Source of the DNA: Chara braunii
Taxonomy: Eukaryota > Streptophyta > Charophyceae > Charales > Characeae
Direction: 5' to 3'
NCBI GenBank assembly: GCA_003427395.1
Contig: BFEA01000152.1
Coordinates: forward strand, 1,144,414 to 1,165,548
DNA: 21,135 nucleotides
The notes beneath the pieces are model-generated. The model searched no databases. It was not told where the DNA came from and saw only the letters and a program-made list of their open reading frames with translations. A program made the position numbers and the translations under genes. Below, one piece after another: positions 1 through 9,897 of the stretch. Every line of letters starts with the position of its first letter. Position 1 is the first letter of the stretch.

Positions 1-31
<31 letters not shown>
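1..31. repeat. (AG)n microsatellite at window edge
   Basis: Uninterrupted AG dinucleotide run that begins at or before the window edge. It is the first of many GA tracts here. Confidence 0.97.
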
Positions 32-34
<3 letters not shown>

Positions 35-132
35 AATGAGAGACAAAGACACTCTATTTATGGATGATTTTGACATCAATTATTATTCGTGGACAAAGAA
101 ATAATTGTTTGTTCGTGTTCCTGAGATAGCTA

Positions 133-197
133 ACGTCTTCGTATATGGCTCCCACTTCCCAACCTCATCGTCACAACAGTAGCAGAGAGAGAGAGCA

Positions 198-266
<69 letters not shown>

Positions 267-401
267 TGCAATGCAATATGAACAGCAAACACACAAGGAA
301 CCCCGCATGACGATGAGGTTGGGAAGTGGGTGCCACTTACATCTGAATACGCCTACAACGTCTTCGTATATGACTCTCACTTCCCAACCTCATCATCACA
401 A
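133..401. repeat. Short direct and inverted repeats around a GA tract
   Basis: A roughly 43-bp motif at 133-175 (containing tcttcgtatatgg and cttcccaacctcatc) recurs directly at 358-401 with a few substitutions. Its core at 151-173 also occurs as a perfect 23-bp reverse complement at 308-330. The 151-173/308-330 pair flanks the GA tract at 184-266, so one strand could fold with the microsatellite in the loop. No coding potential is convincing; the open frames here are dinucleotide-repeat peptides. Confidence 0.8.
184..266. repeat. Imperfect (GA)n microsatellite
   Basis: About 83 bp of GA repeat with occasional AA or CA interruptions, between the two arms of the 23-bp inverted repeat. Confidence 0.95.
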
Positions 402-406
402 GTGTG

Positions 407-472
407 GGTGGAGAGAGGGAGAGAGAGAGAGAGAGAGAGAGGGGTAATTGAAGGGAGGGAGGGAGAGAGAGA
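407..472. repeat. GA/GGGA-rich microsatellite
   Basis: GA dinucleotides at 418-441 followed by gggaggga-type repeats to about 472. Simple-sequence DNA. Confidence 0.9.
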
Positions 473-1029
473 ACGTATATGGCCCCGAAAGGGTGGTCAC
501 AGCTAGCATGTATACATGATGTCCACTTCAACAATGTGTATGAGAGTTTCAGTGTACCGTCATTGTGTGTGTGTCCGGGGGGGGAGGAGTCACAAGCTTG
601 GGAGGTGTGCGTGTTCATCTTTTCTTTGTTGTCTGGAATGAGTGCGTCACGTAATTTATCGACCGGAATGTTCCCCTCTGCTCCAATGGGACACATGCAT
701 GCATGAATATGAATAGAGAGGTCTCCGACAGGCAAGCACCATAAATTCAAACATAACATCATCACATTTCCAACACGATTCATCACATCACCATCACATT
801 TCCATCACGATTTCCAACATAAAGTCATGTGTTCAACTGATGATAAACAGTTTACCAACACATAAATCAACCTTCCAAATGTAGTTCAACAGAATATAAA
901 AAGACTCTCAACAGTTTATCAACACAAAGTTCAACTGTTTATCCTGTCACTTCATGTGGACTACATAAGTCACGCACGTTGGTTTCCTTCACTTCCTGTA
1001 GACCATGGTGCATGTGTCAGGATAAACAG
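473..1029. other. No recognisable gene; AT-richer DNA with repeated gtttatc/aacagt motifs
   Basis: No coding frame I trust. From about 740 there are repeated catcaca/tttcca words and several copies of a cagtttatcaacac-like word (about 848, 909, 931). A perfect 14-bp inverted pair, AACTGTTTATCCTG at 933-946 and its complement at 1018-1031, ends exactly where LINE-derived sequence begins. Confidence 0.6.
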
Positions 1030-2695
1030 TTAAAAAACAATTTTTAAACGGTTGTTCGGGGGTGAGGCACCATGATCAACGGAAAAAAAAAATGGCGATA
1101 ATTTTTCTGTTGTTAGTCTCCTCTGCTTTCCATAGCTCCCTGAGTTCCCTTGACGAGGGAAATGAGATGATTGGTCGAGAATACTCGTTGGAGTATTTTC
1201 ACCTCCAGCTGTCTCCTGATTTGCTCGTGCTTCAGTTCGGCATTTTTCAGCTAGAGGATCTGCCATCATACATATCCTTATAGAGGATGCACCTGTACCC
1301 AAACTTGTACCCCAACCGGGGAGGGGTCCCTCGGTCCCAAGGGGGTCTCCTTAGAAAAAGTACGACAGGCAAGCTTGAAGATGTTGTCCACCAACTTGCA
1401 TGCCGTATGGGAAAGCCATATTTGGCACATTCCATGGCATAATCGGAGGAGGGGGTGGTAACCACCCCGTTCCTCCTAGTTGAGAGTGACTCCTTTGTGG
1501 ATTTCATCCACCACCAGCTTAACCAACCGGCGAATAAGAATAACATAAGGTTGAAATCCTTGTTCGGCATTCATCTGGCCATAATCTGGAACCTTCGAAG
1601 GGGGCGTTGAGCCCACTAGTCTCATGGGGCCATCATAGGGTGATCTTGAGGAAGCTTCATGGCCCGAACCTTGAACTTGTCTTAATTCTGTCGAAGCATC
1701 CGGTCCTTGTTGACGTTGTTGTGTGTTCCGTCTGCACTCAACCTCAGAAGGAAAAAAAAGTTCGACATCTCTTGCATTTTAGGGTAGAAGCCGAAGCTAA
1801 CTTGACTTCTAATTGGTATCCTTCGAAGGTTTTCATTCATATAACGTTCTTCATCTTCGGTCGTGCTGACGACTCTAGGTCAAACTTAATGTTGACCAGC
1901 GATGGTTCAGATGTCTACGGATTACCGGGCCAATTGCTTTCGCAACTTGTGCTTCGAGAAATAGCATCGCATCCAATGGGATATGAACTGCTATCACCCA
2001 AAAGGTTCGTTCATCTTCTACTCTTCGCTGCTCCAGCAATTACGCTTTTATTAACCATGGCTTGAATTCCAGCTTATATAAATTTGAACCCAACCTGAGC
2101 TCATCCCGGCCTTTGATTACAAGTCAAAGTGCAATCGCCTTGTTCTTCGCCACGTATGAAACGGCGTTGGGGCTTTCGATCTTAACCCACCCTCTTCTGA
2201 AATCTTCGAAAACGAAACTGCCATCCTGGACCTTGGAGTCTTCATACGCCCGAACGATGTCATCCTTTACCTTTTTTGGTAGGAAGCGAGCACCGTCCCG
2301 AAAGATAACCGTGACTGTGTGTTCCTTCAACGAATTCACCTTGGTTTGGTCAATAGTGACGTCTACTTTGAATCTTGCCACCCTCCCTTCAACCGTCACT
2401 ACCTTTGGATCGATGTTTGGGGGAATGATGCCTTCTTCATAACAGCCTCACCAAATCCTGAACCCTATCGTTATCCTCTTGTTGACCCCTCGGATCAAGG
2501 GGAGGACCTTGCCCCTCTCACCATCTTCACTTGAGCCTCAGCAACTCCTTAACCCTATTGTTATCCTCCTGTTGACCCCCCGGATCGGGGGGGGAGACCT
2601 TGCCCCTCTCACCATCTCCACTTCCTTCATTCGTCCTCTTATCAACAACTTAGATAATATCTTGAGTATCCGCAGTAGACGAACTGATTGAGATA
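1030..2695 (-). pseudogene. Degenerate LINE ORF1 (gag-like nucleic-acid-binding protein)
   Basis: On the minus strand, conceptual fragments in shifting frames read as one ORF1-type protein of a plant-lineage non-LTR retrotransposon. From its N-terminus: a Gly/Pro/Gln-rich 30-residue repeat (about 2640-2461); a block including TVTVIFRDGARFLPKKVKDD and SFVFEDFRRGWVKIES (2399-2124); then LYKLEFKPW and ERTFWVIAVHIPLDAM (about 2100-1960), which resembles the DUF4283/RRM-like domain; then FEGYQLEVKLAS and KCKRCRTFF (about 1840-1750), the start of a CX2C zinc knuckle; then a low-complexity tail with DYGQMNAEQGFQPY (about 1585-1540) and a last open segment (about 1262-1030). Stops and frameshifts occur near 2420, 2122, 2045, 1885, 1815 and 1475, so it is not functional. 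Such proteins bind the element RNA. No ORF2 follows, so the copy is truncated at about 1030. Family assignment is from recognised motifs, not a search. Confidence 0.62.
2461..2640 (-). repeat. Two-copy 90-bp tandem repeat inside the LINE ORF1
   Basis: The unit beginning aaccctat at 2461 recurs at 2551, exactly 90 bp or 30 codons later, with substitutions and one base gained in a G run. On the minus strand both units read as a Gly/Gln/Pro-rich peptide containing GGQQED or RGQQED. The period keeps frame, which suggests duplication while ORF1 was still coding. Confidence 0.85.
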
Positions 2696-2985
2696 GCTAT
2701 AGTGCTGCTCGAAATAGGGGTCCTCCGGCTACTCGCTATGGTCTCAGCAGTTCTCAAACAAGCTGGTCCTTCGGCAAGGTGAAGCAACAACGAGCAAACA
2801 TACCCGCCGTGGCAATATCACGTTGGTAGCGCCGCCAGCCGACTAGACTTCCATTACATGGAAAGTAGAAGTTGGTTCGAGCGCTGTAGCGCTAGCGGAA
2901 GCGCTCCGGTGGGGCCCTCCGAGACCGTCTCTCAATTTCACCTCGCACTACCTACCTAACAAAAAAAACAAAATAAAACTATCGT
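2696..2985. other. Possible 5' leader of the minus-strand LINE
   Basis: This lies immediately upstream (minus sense) of the ORF1 remains. It is GC-rich, with repeated agcgct words at 2880-2910 that can self-pair, and ends at an A-rich stretch at 2960-2980. I see no coding frame. It may be the element 5' UTR, but I cannot place the element's end. Confidence 0.3.
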
Positions 2986-4095
2986 CATATGGGGAACCCT
3001 GTAGACGAGAGAACATGCGGGTGTGACAAACTATTTTTTGTGCCGCGTGACTTTCTGCGCGATGATGACGGGGGGTATTAAGACGGGATCGGATGGGCAG
3101 GGCAACGAAGGCGGGCTCGACGGGACAAATTGCATAAGTGTCCTCACGTCCTTTTTTCTTTTCCCCTTTGGTGATGACGCGCCAGGGCTGGGAAGGTCCC
3201 AGGGAGGACGGTTGAGCAGGCGCGCCACGTCAGGTGCGATCAATAAAGATGGCCATAGGTTCTTTCTTGTTCTGCTGGGGCGAACGAGAATGAAAATTTT
3301 GGCGCGATGAATGCGTGGGAGCATCGTTTTCTTTCTTTTTAAATTTTCTTTCAACTGACGACGAGCCCCCGTGGGCTCTTGGAATTGTTGTTTTCCTTTT
3401 CGCTTTTTGGAATTCTGTTTCTTCGGAATTTTTCTTTTACTGCCATCTTGGATCTAGATAGGAATTTAGGAATTTCGAAGTTTTGGGCACGCTGCGCTTC
3501 TTGCTTGCGGACATTTCCTGCGGCGGGAACAAAGTTCTAACTAAATGGCACCCTTAATTTTGCGTGTAACTATAATTTTTGGAAGGGCATCATTGTAACT
3601 GTATCTTTCTTCTTGGTCCTCTCGCCTTTTTCTCGCCCATCCTCTTTCTGTTATGCATACGTCTTCCCCCGATCCGATTGGCCAAGACGTTGCATGCTCA
3701 GATCGATGCGTGGAGAGGGGCTATGCCCTCCACACCGCGGCCTGGCCATGCAGATTGCAGACACTTCCTTTCTCTTCTCTCCTTCCCGCAAAACACAATC
3801 CCGCACCCTTCGCGCAGACATACACGCCATAAATTTCACTAGCGCGATTAGATCGCTCTCTAAAAATTTGGAAAGTTTCGAGGTTAGCGCGATCAGTGAG
3901 GGTCGGCTAACGAGTAAGCCAAGAGGTGAGTTGATGTTGGGAGTTGGGCGACCTGACGAGCTGGTGCCAAGTATGCGGGATTGACGTGTGGGCCACGACG
4001 GACTGTGGCACACGGGCGAATATGGCTTGCGTACGCGGACCAAGCGGGGTGACAACTCCGTGATTTATGCGAGACGACGGACTGTCCGCATTGGA
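2986..4095. other. No recognisable gene; unique-looking DNA with scattered promoter-like words
   Basis: The open frames here (for example 3031-3354 minus, 3579-3842 plus, 3651-4055 minus) show no recognisable domain and overlap on both strands. An E2F-type word TTTGGCGC lies at 3298-3305. A perfect 6-bp stem with a 4-nt loop (gagccc/gggctc) lies at 3363-3378. None of these amounts to a supported gene. Confidence 0.5.
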
Positions 4096-4118
4096 GAAGA
4101 AGAGAGAGAGAGAGAGAT
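4096..4118. repeat. Short (GA)n microsatellite
   Basis: About ten GA units embedded in otherwise complex sequence. Confidence 0.9.
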
Positions 4119-5248
4119 CGTGGGGAACACGCGGGTGTGGAGTTGCAACCTTTCCTTTTCTGCCTCGTGTATAAAGTTTTGGGTTCAGGCGAAACGCCAT
4201 CGTTTTTCACTTCTCAACTATTTTTTCCCCCTCCTTCTTGCGTCCTTGTGTACTAATCTATCCTCCCTTTTCCTCCTTAATGCATGTTGGTGAGGTGGAT
4301 TGAATGTCTTGAGTTGATTGGATGTTTATGCTCATCGGCGCCCTTTTTATACATGAGTGAATGGATGTATGTATGTACGTATGAAGATTCGACGGGCGTA
4401 TGTTACACAATCCCACGGAAAGTCCAAATCACCGAATGATTGCGTTGCGAGTCGGGAGGAAGTTATGGGATTGTCATATGATTGATCCTGTCAAAGGATA
4501 TGGATGGCTGATTTGGGGATTGTTTTTTATGCGTAACCTGGAACTTTCTTTAGAATAAACGATTGAATGACAGACCTTGGGAAGACCATGGTGTCACCAG
4601 AACGGACCTTTTCAGACGACCTCGTGTGCCCACGTGTAAGTGAGATCGCACGAACGCGGCTTACTCGTGTGTACACGAAGCTCGCCCGCGGAAACATGTG
4701 ATGGAATCAACCATTCTCCGCCGATATGGATGTTGAGATTCCCTTTTACGTCACAGATCGCGGGAGTCTGAGGCATCGGCGATTCCAGGAGCATTGGGAA
4801 TGGCAGCGCGCCTATCAGGCCGCGCGACCCCGGGCCCCGTGTTCGGAATTTCCTTACCTCGCTGGAACGAAGCGAGTATGCAAGTGGGATATCGAACGGG
4901 TCATAAGTGCGATCCCCTCCTTGCCATAATTTTTCCCTTACACACACGTCATGTCATCGCCGAATCCGGAATAGCCATCGTCGAGACTAATTACCCTCCC
5001 AACCGCGTCGTAATCCCCTTCCACTGCCTTACGGCGGTCCCCTGGTGCGCAATCGGCCCCTACTGTTCCCAGATCCTGTGCTTAGAGTGCCAGCAAGACC
5101 ACGCTTACAGCACGGTTGGATTCGTCCGACGAACCCGGACTGAAGCAGACCAACGATCACACGACCTCCGACTGAGACCATCCTTGTCGGATTCCGAGGT
5201 CTGCCACGAGCGGCGCCAGCGGTTAATCGCCCAGCGCAACACACACAG
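4119..5248. other. No recognisable gene; possible TATA at about 4168
   Basis: A TATA-like gtataaag at 4168-4175 is followed by a pyrimidine-rich stretch (4200-4280) that would suit a 5' UTR, but no convincing coding frame follows. From 4612 to 5248 long frames are open on both strands at once (plus 4794-5309, minus 4612-4947), which reflects composition more than coding. No domain was recognised. Confidence 0.45.
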
Positions 5249-5392
5249 CGTCTCGACGGTCCATCGGATACAGGACCGACCACGACGGCGACCCTCGCAC
5301 AGGAGATAGCCCGGTCTCCCGGGATCCAAAAAAATTCAGGGTTACCATCTTGCTCAACTGCCCCTAAGCTTGTCATAGGAGATCTCAGTTCC
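5249..5392 (+). repeat. Left arm of perfect 144-bp inverted repeat
   Basis: This arm is the exact reverse complement of 5657-5800, with no mismatch found base by base, including a 7-base A/T run. The 264-bp spacer is 5393-5656. Each arm read inward-to-outward encodes the same open peptide (for example PEFFWIPGDRAISCARV), which I do not recognise. No target duplication is evident outside the arms. Confidence 0.95.
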
Positions 5393-5656
5393 GACCTGGG
5401 ACTCCATCACAAATCCCAAAAATCCTTGGCACACCCCTTTTCGCACTTCCAGGCCCCCATCCCACTCCGATCAGGAAGTCACGTTGGGCGTGAGGTTGGG
5501 TGTCACACAAGGGCTGCTCCCAACCTGCAGGTGGGCGATACCGGTCAGGGAACTGCCAGTAGCATCAGGGACCATGCCAACAGGACCAACCCCTGTGCCT
5601 CCGCTGAGGTCCCCTCTCCTACGGACATCAGCCGACTCTGCTCAATGTTGATCAGG
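5393..5656. other. 264-bp spacer between perfect inverted arms
   Basis: Single-copy-looking spacer, moderately GC-rich. One frame is open across it on the plus strand (5426-5695), but no domain is recognisable and there is no sign of a transposase. Confidence 0.5.
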
Positions 5657-5800
5657 GGAACTGAGATCTCCTATGACAAGCTTAGGGGCAGTTGAGCAAG
5701 ATGGTAACCCTGAATTTTTTTGGATCCCGGGAGACCGGGCTATCTCCTGTGCGAGGGTCGCCGTCGTGGTCGGTCCTGTATCCGATGGACCGTCGAGACG
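5657..5800 (-). repeat. Right arm of perfect 144-bp inverted repeat
   Basis: Reverse complement of 5249-5392. It abuts, within a few bases, the A-rich (T-rich on plus) end of the retroelement remains that start at about 5805. Confidence 0.95.
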
Positions 5801-5804
5801 TTGG

Positions 5805-6600
5805 TCATCTTTATTACAAATAACAGAAGTTCACAAGAGGTCGGGGACCTCACAATTCAACCCGGATGAACATACTAGGGCAATTACCCAGCTTCGGCAG
5901 AACTGGAAACCGGGTCCAGTGTCCCATTTTCTCACTCTGTTATCTCAAAGAAGCTTCTCAAAAAATTCCCTCGAAGCGCAGTAAAAATGTCTTAATACCT
6001 ATCTGGCAACCTAAAATGATTTCAAATGCATTTCCGAGCGTGAAGCACCAGAGCTGAAAAACCAGTTATCCCAATGGAATTGTAATCTTAAATGTCTAAA
6101 TCGACAGCACGCTTAAACTGTCACCAATTCAAAATCCATGTTCGAAAAATCTGTATCAAGCCTATGAGTCCAGCCTATGCAGATGGTCAGAAAACGGCAA
6201 ACCGCCATTTGAAATTATAATAGTCATGGTATAACTAAACCCTAATGAACAAAGCCAAATAACAGATTGTGAACTAAAAAGGCATCTATGAGAGTTTAAG
6301 AAAAGGATTCGCCCAACGAGCAGATTAAGTAATTTCCACCATAGGAATACAACACCAATACTAGCGCGAGAGAGCAGCTAAGAGTCGTGGGGAACCTGGG
6401 TTGTCGTGACGAGGTTTCCCACCTTGCACCCTTGGACCTCTGTAGGAACTGCCATCTCCCAGGCACCCTAGATCTCAATGGGTACAACCCATGTTTGCTC
6501 TCTTGACAGCTAAATGCTATTCAGCTGTGCCGTATTAGGTCAGCAATGTTCCCACAACTATTAGGTCTCCCACCACCTCCAATAGTTCCGTTGCCTTCTA
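5805..6600 (-). mobile_element. Decayed minus-strand retroelement copy A
   Basis: Two sequence blocks recur in this part of the window in fixed order. The tail block (5841-5930 here) contains gacctcacaatt, attacccagcttcgg and gaaaccgggtccag; the upstream block (6384-6600) contains ggtttcccacc, acccttgga and gtttgctctc. Read on the minus strand, the upstream block leads into the tail block and then the A-rich end (ttattacaaataac on plus at 5811). That is the layout of a retroposon 3' end. The long interval between blocks (5960-6383) is unassigned and may be a later insertion. Confidence 0.4.
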
Positions 6601-6884
6601 TGAACAACAGCAGAAACTTTAAAGAGGGTGACAGTATTTCCAGATTATAGTGCACGTTTGTCATGAAGTAAGCCACTCATAAAAAGTAAAAAAATATGGT
6701 TGGGTTAATGCACTCTAAATACTGATACCACGCTGGGCGTGGGGGCGCAACTAGGACGGCGGCCCACAGAAAACCAAACAACGAACGGCCACTTCAGGTG
6801 ACGAAGAAACGAGACCTGCATGCATCTGACTGCAACTCCGTCTCGCCCCACCGCTGTAGGGAACACAACACCTGCAGCCTTGTT

Positions 6885-7372
6885 TGTTTTTTTTTTGTTT
6901 TTTGTTTAATAAAAGGAATTGAATGAGGCCGGGAATCCCTCAACATCTCAACTTGGTAATGCAACTTGTGCTGGAAACCGGGTCCAGCGTCCCATGGTCT
7001 GCAACTACAAAGAAAATGGGCAGCTGGAGCAAAGCTTATAGGAATCCAGAATAAAGGGAGCAAAATAGCCAAGAACTACTGAAGAATTCATATTCCTGCT
7101 AATCGCTCTGGAGCCTTACCCATCTTCGCTTCAAGATCTTACAGAAAAGAGACCAAGTATGGATCTGTAACTCAAGGAAGCCTGAATTGCCAAGACAGGT
7201 TTCGCACCATGCACCCTTCGATCTTCAGTAACAATATCAATCAATGGACCAAGATCACTATGGATACAGTTCAAGTTTGCTTCCTACTGTATTTATGCTA
7301 ACTACAAGCAATGAGCATTCCCACCACTGCTAGTAGCATTCACACTACCTCCGTAGTGCCGCTGCCCACGCT
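6885..7372 (-). mobile_element. Decayed minus-strand retroelement copy B
   Basis: A T-rich run at 6885-6910 (the minus-strand poly(A) end) is followed by the tail-block fragment ggaaaccgggtccagcgtcc at 6973 and then the upstream block at 7174-7372, which contains ggaagcctgaa, tcaagtttgcttcctac and tagtgccgctgccc. The upstream block is clearly similar to that of copy D. On the minus strand one stretch stays open (EANLNCIHSDLGPLIDIVTE), hinting at former coding, but no family was recognised. Confidence 0.5.
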
Positions 7373-7561
7373 GCCTCCGTTAACAGCACTCAAAAAAACA
7401 AAACACCAATATCGATATCTGATCCACAAGACCAAATCTACTGTTAAAGACCTGGGAGCCAAGGCGAAGTCATATGCCAGTTAGATCATCCCACCAACAA
7501 AATCCCTCTTCTCCATCAGGGCTACTCTCTCATTATGGCTTTCCAAACACCCTATAAAGAG

Positions 7562-7735
7562 CCCGAGATGCCATGACGGGTTTCCCACCACGCTCCCTTG
7601 GATCTTCATGGCATATTGATCACAATGGGAACGACTCAAGTTTGCTCTTCACCGGTTTTCACTTACCACTTGACCAGTATCGTTCCCACTGCCCCTCACT
7701 GCACTCTCACTGCTCCAGGTGGCGTCGCTGCTAGT
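7562..7735 (-). mobile_element. Retroelement fragment C (upstream block only)
   Basis: This carries gacgggtttcccaccacgc, cccttggatcttc, caagtttgctcttc and cgttcccactgcccc in the same order as in copies A, B and D, but I see no attached tail block or A-rich end. It is diverged and internally shortened. Confidence 0.42.
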
Positions 7736-7862
7736 AGTTCCAAGAGTTTCTCTCCGAGTCACTCTAAAACTCCTAAACCTGTGTCCCTGTGTTGATAGTA
7801 TGGCTGCAACTATAAGCAGAGAAAAACTCCTTAACAATGGTGCGAGTTTGAAACGAGACAAA

Positions 7863-8262
7863 ACCCCGATTTTTTTTATTTTTTTTTTGTGAATTTTTTT
7901 TTTTATAACGAACTAAAATTTCACTTGGGGCCGGAGACCTCACAATTCTACCCGGTGTATATTGGGGACATTACCCAGCTTCGGTTTGTTGAAAACCAGG
8001 TTCAGCGTCTCAACAGGATCATTTTAGGCAACCTCAACATAAACCTAAATAGATCAGTAATTCCAGGAAGCCTGAACCGCCTAGACGGGTTTTCCAGCAT
8101 GTACCATTGGATCTTCGATGACAACATCATTCAATAAAACCAGATCACCATGGGTACAGTTCAAGTTTGCTTCCTACCCTAATTATGCTACTTCAACCGA
8201 ATAACGTTCCCACCACTAACGATAGCCCTCCCACTGCATCCGTAGTGTCGCTGCCCGTCGAA
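7863..8262 (-). mobile_element. Decayed minus-strand retroelement copy D (most complete)
   Basis: This is the best-preserved unit. T-rich runs at 7870-7905 (minus-strand poly(A)) are followed by the tail block at 7931-8010 (gacctcacaatt, acattacccagcttcgg, gaaaaccaggttcagcg) and the upstream block at 8064-8262 (ggaagcctgaaccgcc, ccattggatcttcgatgac, tcaagtttgcttcctac, ccgtagtgtcgctgcccg). The tail motif, CGAAGCTGGGTAATG on the minus strand, is shared with the 3' end of the LINE at 9263-10550. It is either a 5'-truncated LINE or a SINE using the same 3' tail. Confidence 0.55.
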
Positions 8263-8269
8263 GTGATAT

Positions 8270-9175
8270 TATCTCTAAGGCCATGTATGTCTGTGAGTGG
8301 ATGACAAAAATTGTGTTTTTCAGAACGTTGACAACCCAGGGAAGCTACCACACTAAATGCAACAGTTACTATTTAGTAAGTACCAACATGTGAATCCTAC
8401 TACTTAGAAGCCAACATCACCAGAGATATTCCAAGTTTTCCAACGCGCTTCTAGATTTAAAGCACTAAAGCCTTGCAGTCACACTGGGACATAACTAGAT
8501 ACTACGAATCATTCAAATCCACGTCGGAATCTAGCATATACAAACATCCAGATAGCCAATTCAGAACCCAGACTCCAAGTAACTAACGTGAGAGCTAAGC
8601 GAAAAACCGAATCAAATCAACTTGAAAGCACATGACCGATGGATCTGGCCCATGGCTATGGCCAACGGTTCTTCATGTACTAGTCTATCTCGATGACCAG
8701 GTACAGGTCAGGGACTGCTAGGATGCCCGGGCGTAGGAGCACAAAGACGCTCCCTAGCCCAGTTAAGAATCAGGTTACGCTCGGGCACTTTCCACGATAG
8801 CTCTCCCACACCTATGATGCCTGGCAGGATAAGCGCATCGCTAAGAGATTGGAGTCCATGGTTATGCGTTGTGCTTCACTCAACCGCTGGCAAACAATCG
8901 GGCGCCGCCACCGCCGCTATCGCCGACACGCCGCTAACGCTCTCTTCGCGCGGTCCCCTTTGTCCAGAGGTTGGTTTGTGTAAGGCTCTCTGCTTGCCTC
9001 TGCCCTTTCTTTTTTCCCTCTCTTCCTCTCCCTCCTCCTCCTTCGTTACTTCCTCATCATCCTCTTGTTCGGAATAAGCGGGTTTCAGCAGAGTCATGCT
9101 CACTAAAACGCTGCCGAGTAGGTAAGTTATATGTTTGCTTCAACAGGGAACCACGAACCAGTATTTTGCACCTTG
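8270..9175. other. No recognisable gene
   Basis: Mixed-composition DNA. Frames at 8814-9077 (plus) and 8876-9103 (minus) overlap each other and have no recognisable domain. A pyrimidine-rich CCT tract occupies about 9010-9065. Confidence 0.5.
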
Positions 9176-9262
9176 TCCACCTTGTCCGCCTTTGTAAGTA
9201 TACATGTATCCATACCAGTCTCTTCCCCCAATAGAGCCAGTAGAACAACAAATAGCCGCCAG
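9176..9262 (+). repeat. Left part of a tandem-repeat locus, interrupted by the LINE
   Basis: Contains ttgtccgcctttgtaag followed by gagccagtagaacaacaaatagc, both of which recur at 10560-10850. It ends in the 5' target-site duplication of the LINE (9244-9262). Confidence 0.75.
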
Positions 9263-9272
9263 AATGTTGAAC

Positions 9273-9897
9273 ATGGAGGCCCCACCGCCAAGGGAGCGCT
9301 GGCAACAGCTCTGGACTGAATTGCACCTAATGCCTAACCTAAAAATGGCAGGCCTCCTTTGACTTCTCACACATTCAGCGATCCCAACTACAAAGTGGTT
9401 AGCAGAAAAGGGGATGTCTGTGTCTATGACCTGTGCACGATGTGGAAACAGACATGAGGAGTCCCTGTCTCACCTGGTATGGGGCTGTCCAACTTCATCT
9501 CGTATCTGGCGCTGGTGGGCCTCTCTGGCAGGGTCTGGGTTCAACTCTGATATGGGACCAGAAGTGGATCCAGACGGACTTTCTACCAGTACTTTTCTTC
9601 AAGGAAAAGGGATGGGGTTATATGGTCCAAGCAATCAGATCGGCTATCATGTGGGTTATTTGGGATAACCGCAACAACATTTTGTTAAGGGGGGAATGGT
9701 CGTCAGATGCCACAATCAAAGTCAAGATAAAGGTATTCATTCGACTGATGATCCACGCAGACTGCGTCCGTAAAGCCAACAGAGGACGGTCCCCCAAGGG
9801 TTTGCAATGGTTCTTGTTTACCTGGGCAAGAGGAGGTCAGCTGACTGCTGTTACGGTTGAAGGCAAATTGGTCATCTCGCCGTGGCTGAGCAAGTGA
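9273..9897 (+). pseudogene. LINE ORF2 C-terminal fragment (zf-RVT region), frameshifted
   Basis: The C-terminal part of a plant-type non-LTR reverse-transcriptase polyprotein, downstream of the RT domain itself, which is missing through 5' truncation. One frame runs 9273-9668 with a TGA at 9360-9362. It contains PPRERWQQLWTELHLMP and then the zinc-finger signature CARCGNRHEESLSHLVWGC, spaced C-x2-C-x9-H-x4-C, at about 9432-9488. Homology then passes into the next frame between about 9490 and 9553, where WDQKWIQTDF, MWVIWDNRNNILLRGEW and the following helical stretch run to a stop near 9897. The zf-RVT finger is typical of plant L1-type elements and probably binds nucleic acid. One stop and one frameshift make this copy dead. 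Confidence 0.75.

Noticed and set aside
2062-2442. 126-residue plus-strand frame
   Set aside because: It lies antisense to the best-conserved block of the LINE ORF1, which has recognisable motifs.
3363-3378. Histone mRNA-type 3' stem-loop
   Set aside because: Stem and loop length and sequence do not match the histone consensus, and no histone frame is nearby.
3298-4175. E2F-type site and TATA-like box as a gene promoter
   Set aside because: Short motifs expected by chance, with no credible coding sequence downstream in either direction.
4794-5309. 171-residue plus-strand protein
   Set aside because: No recognisable domain. The opposite strand is equally open, and the frame runs into the inverted-repeat arm.
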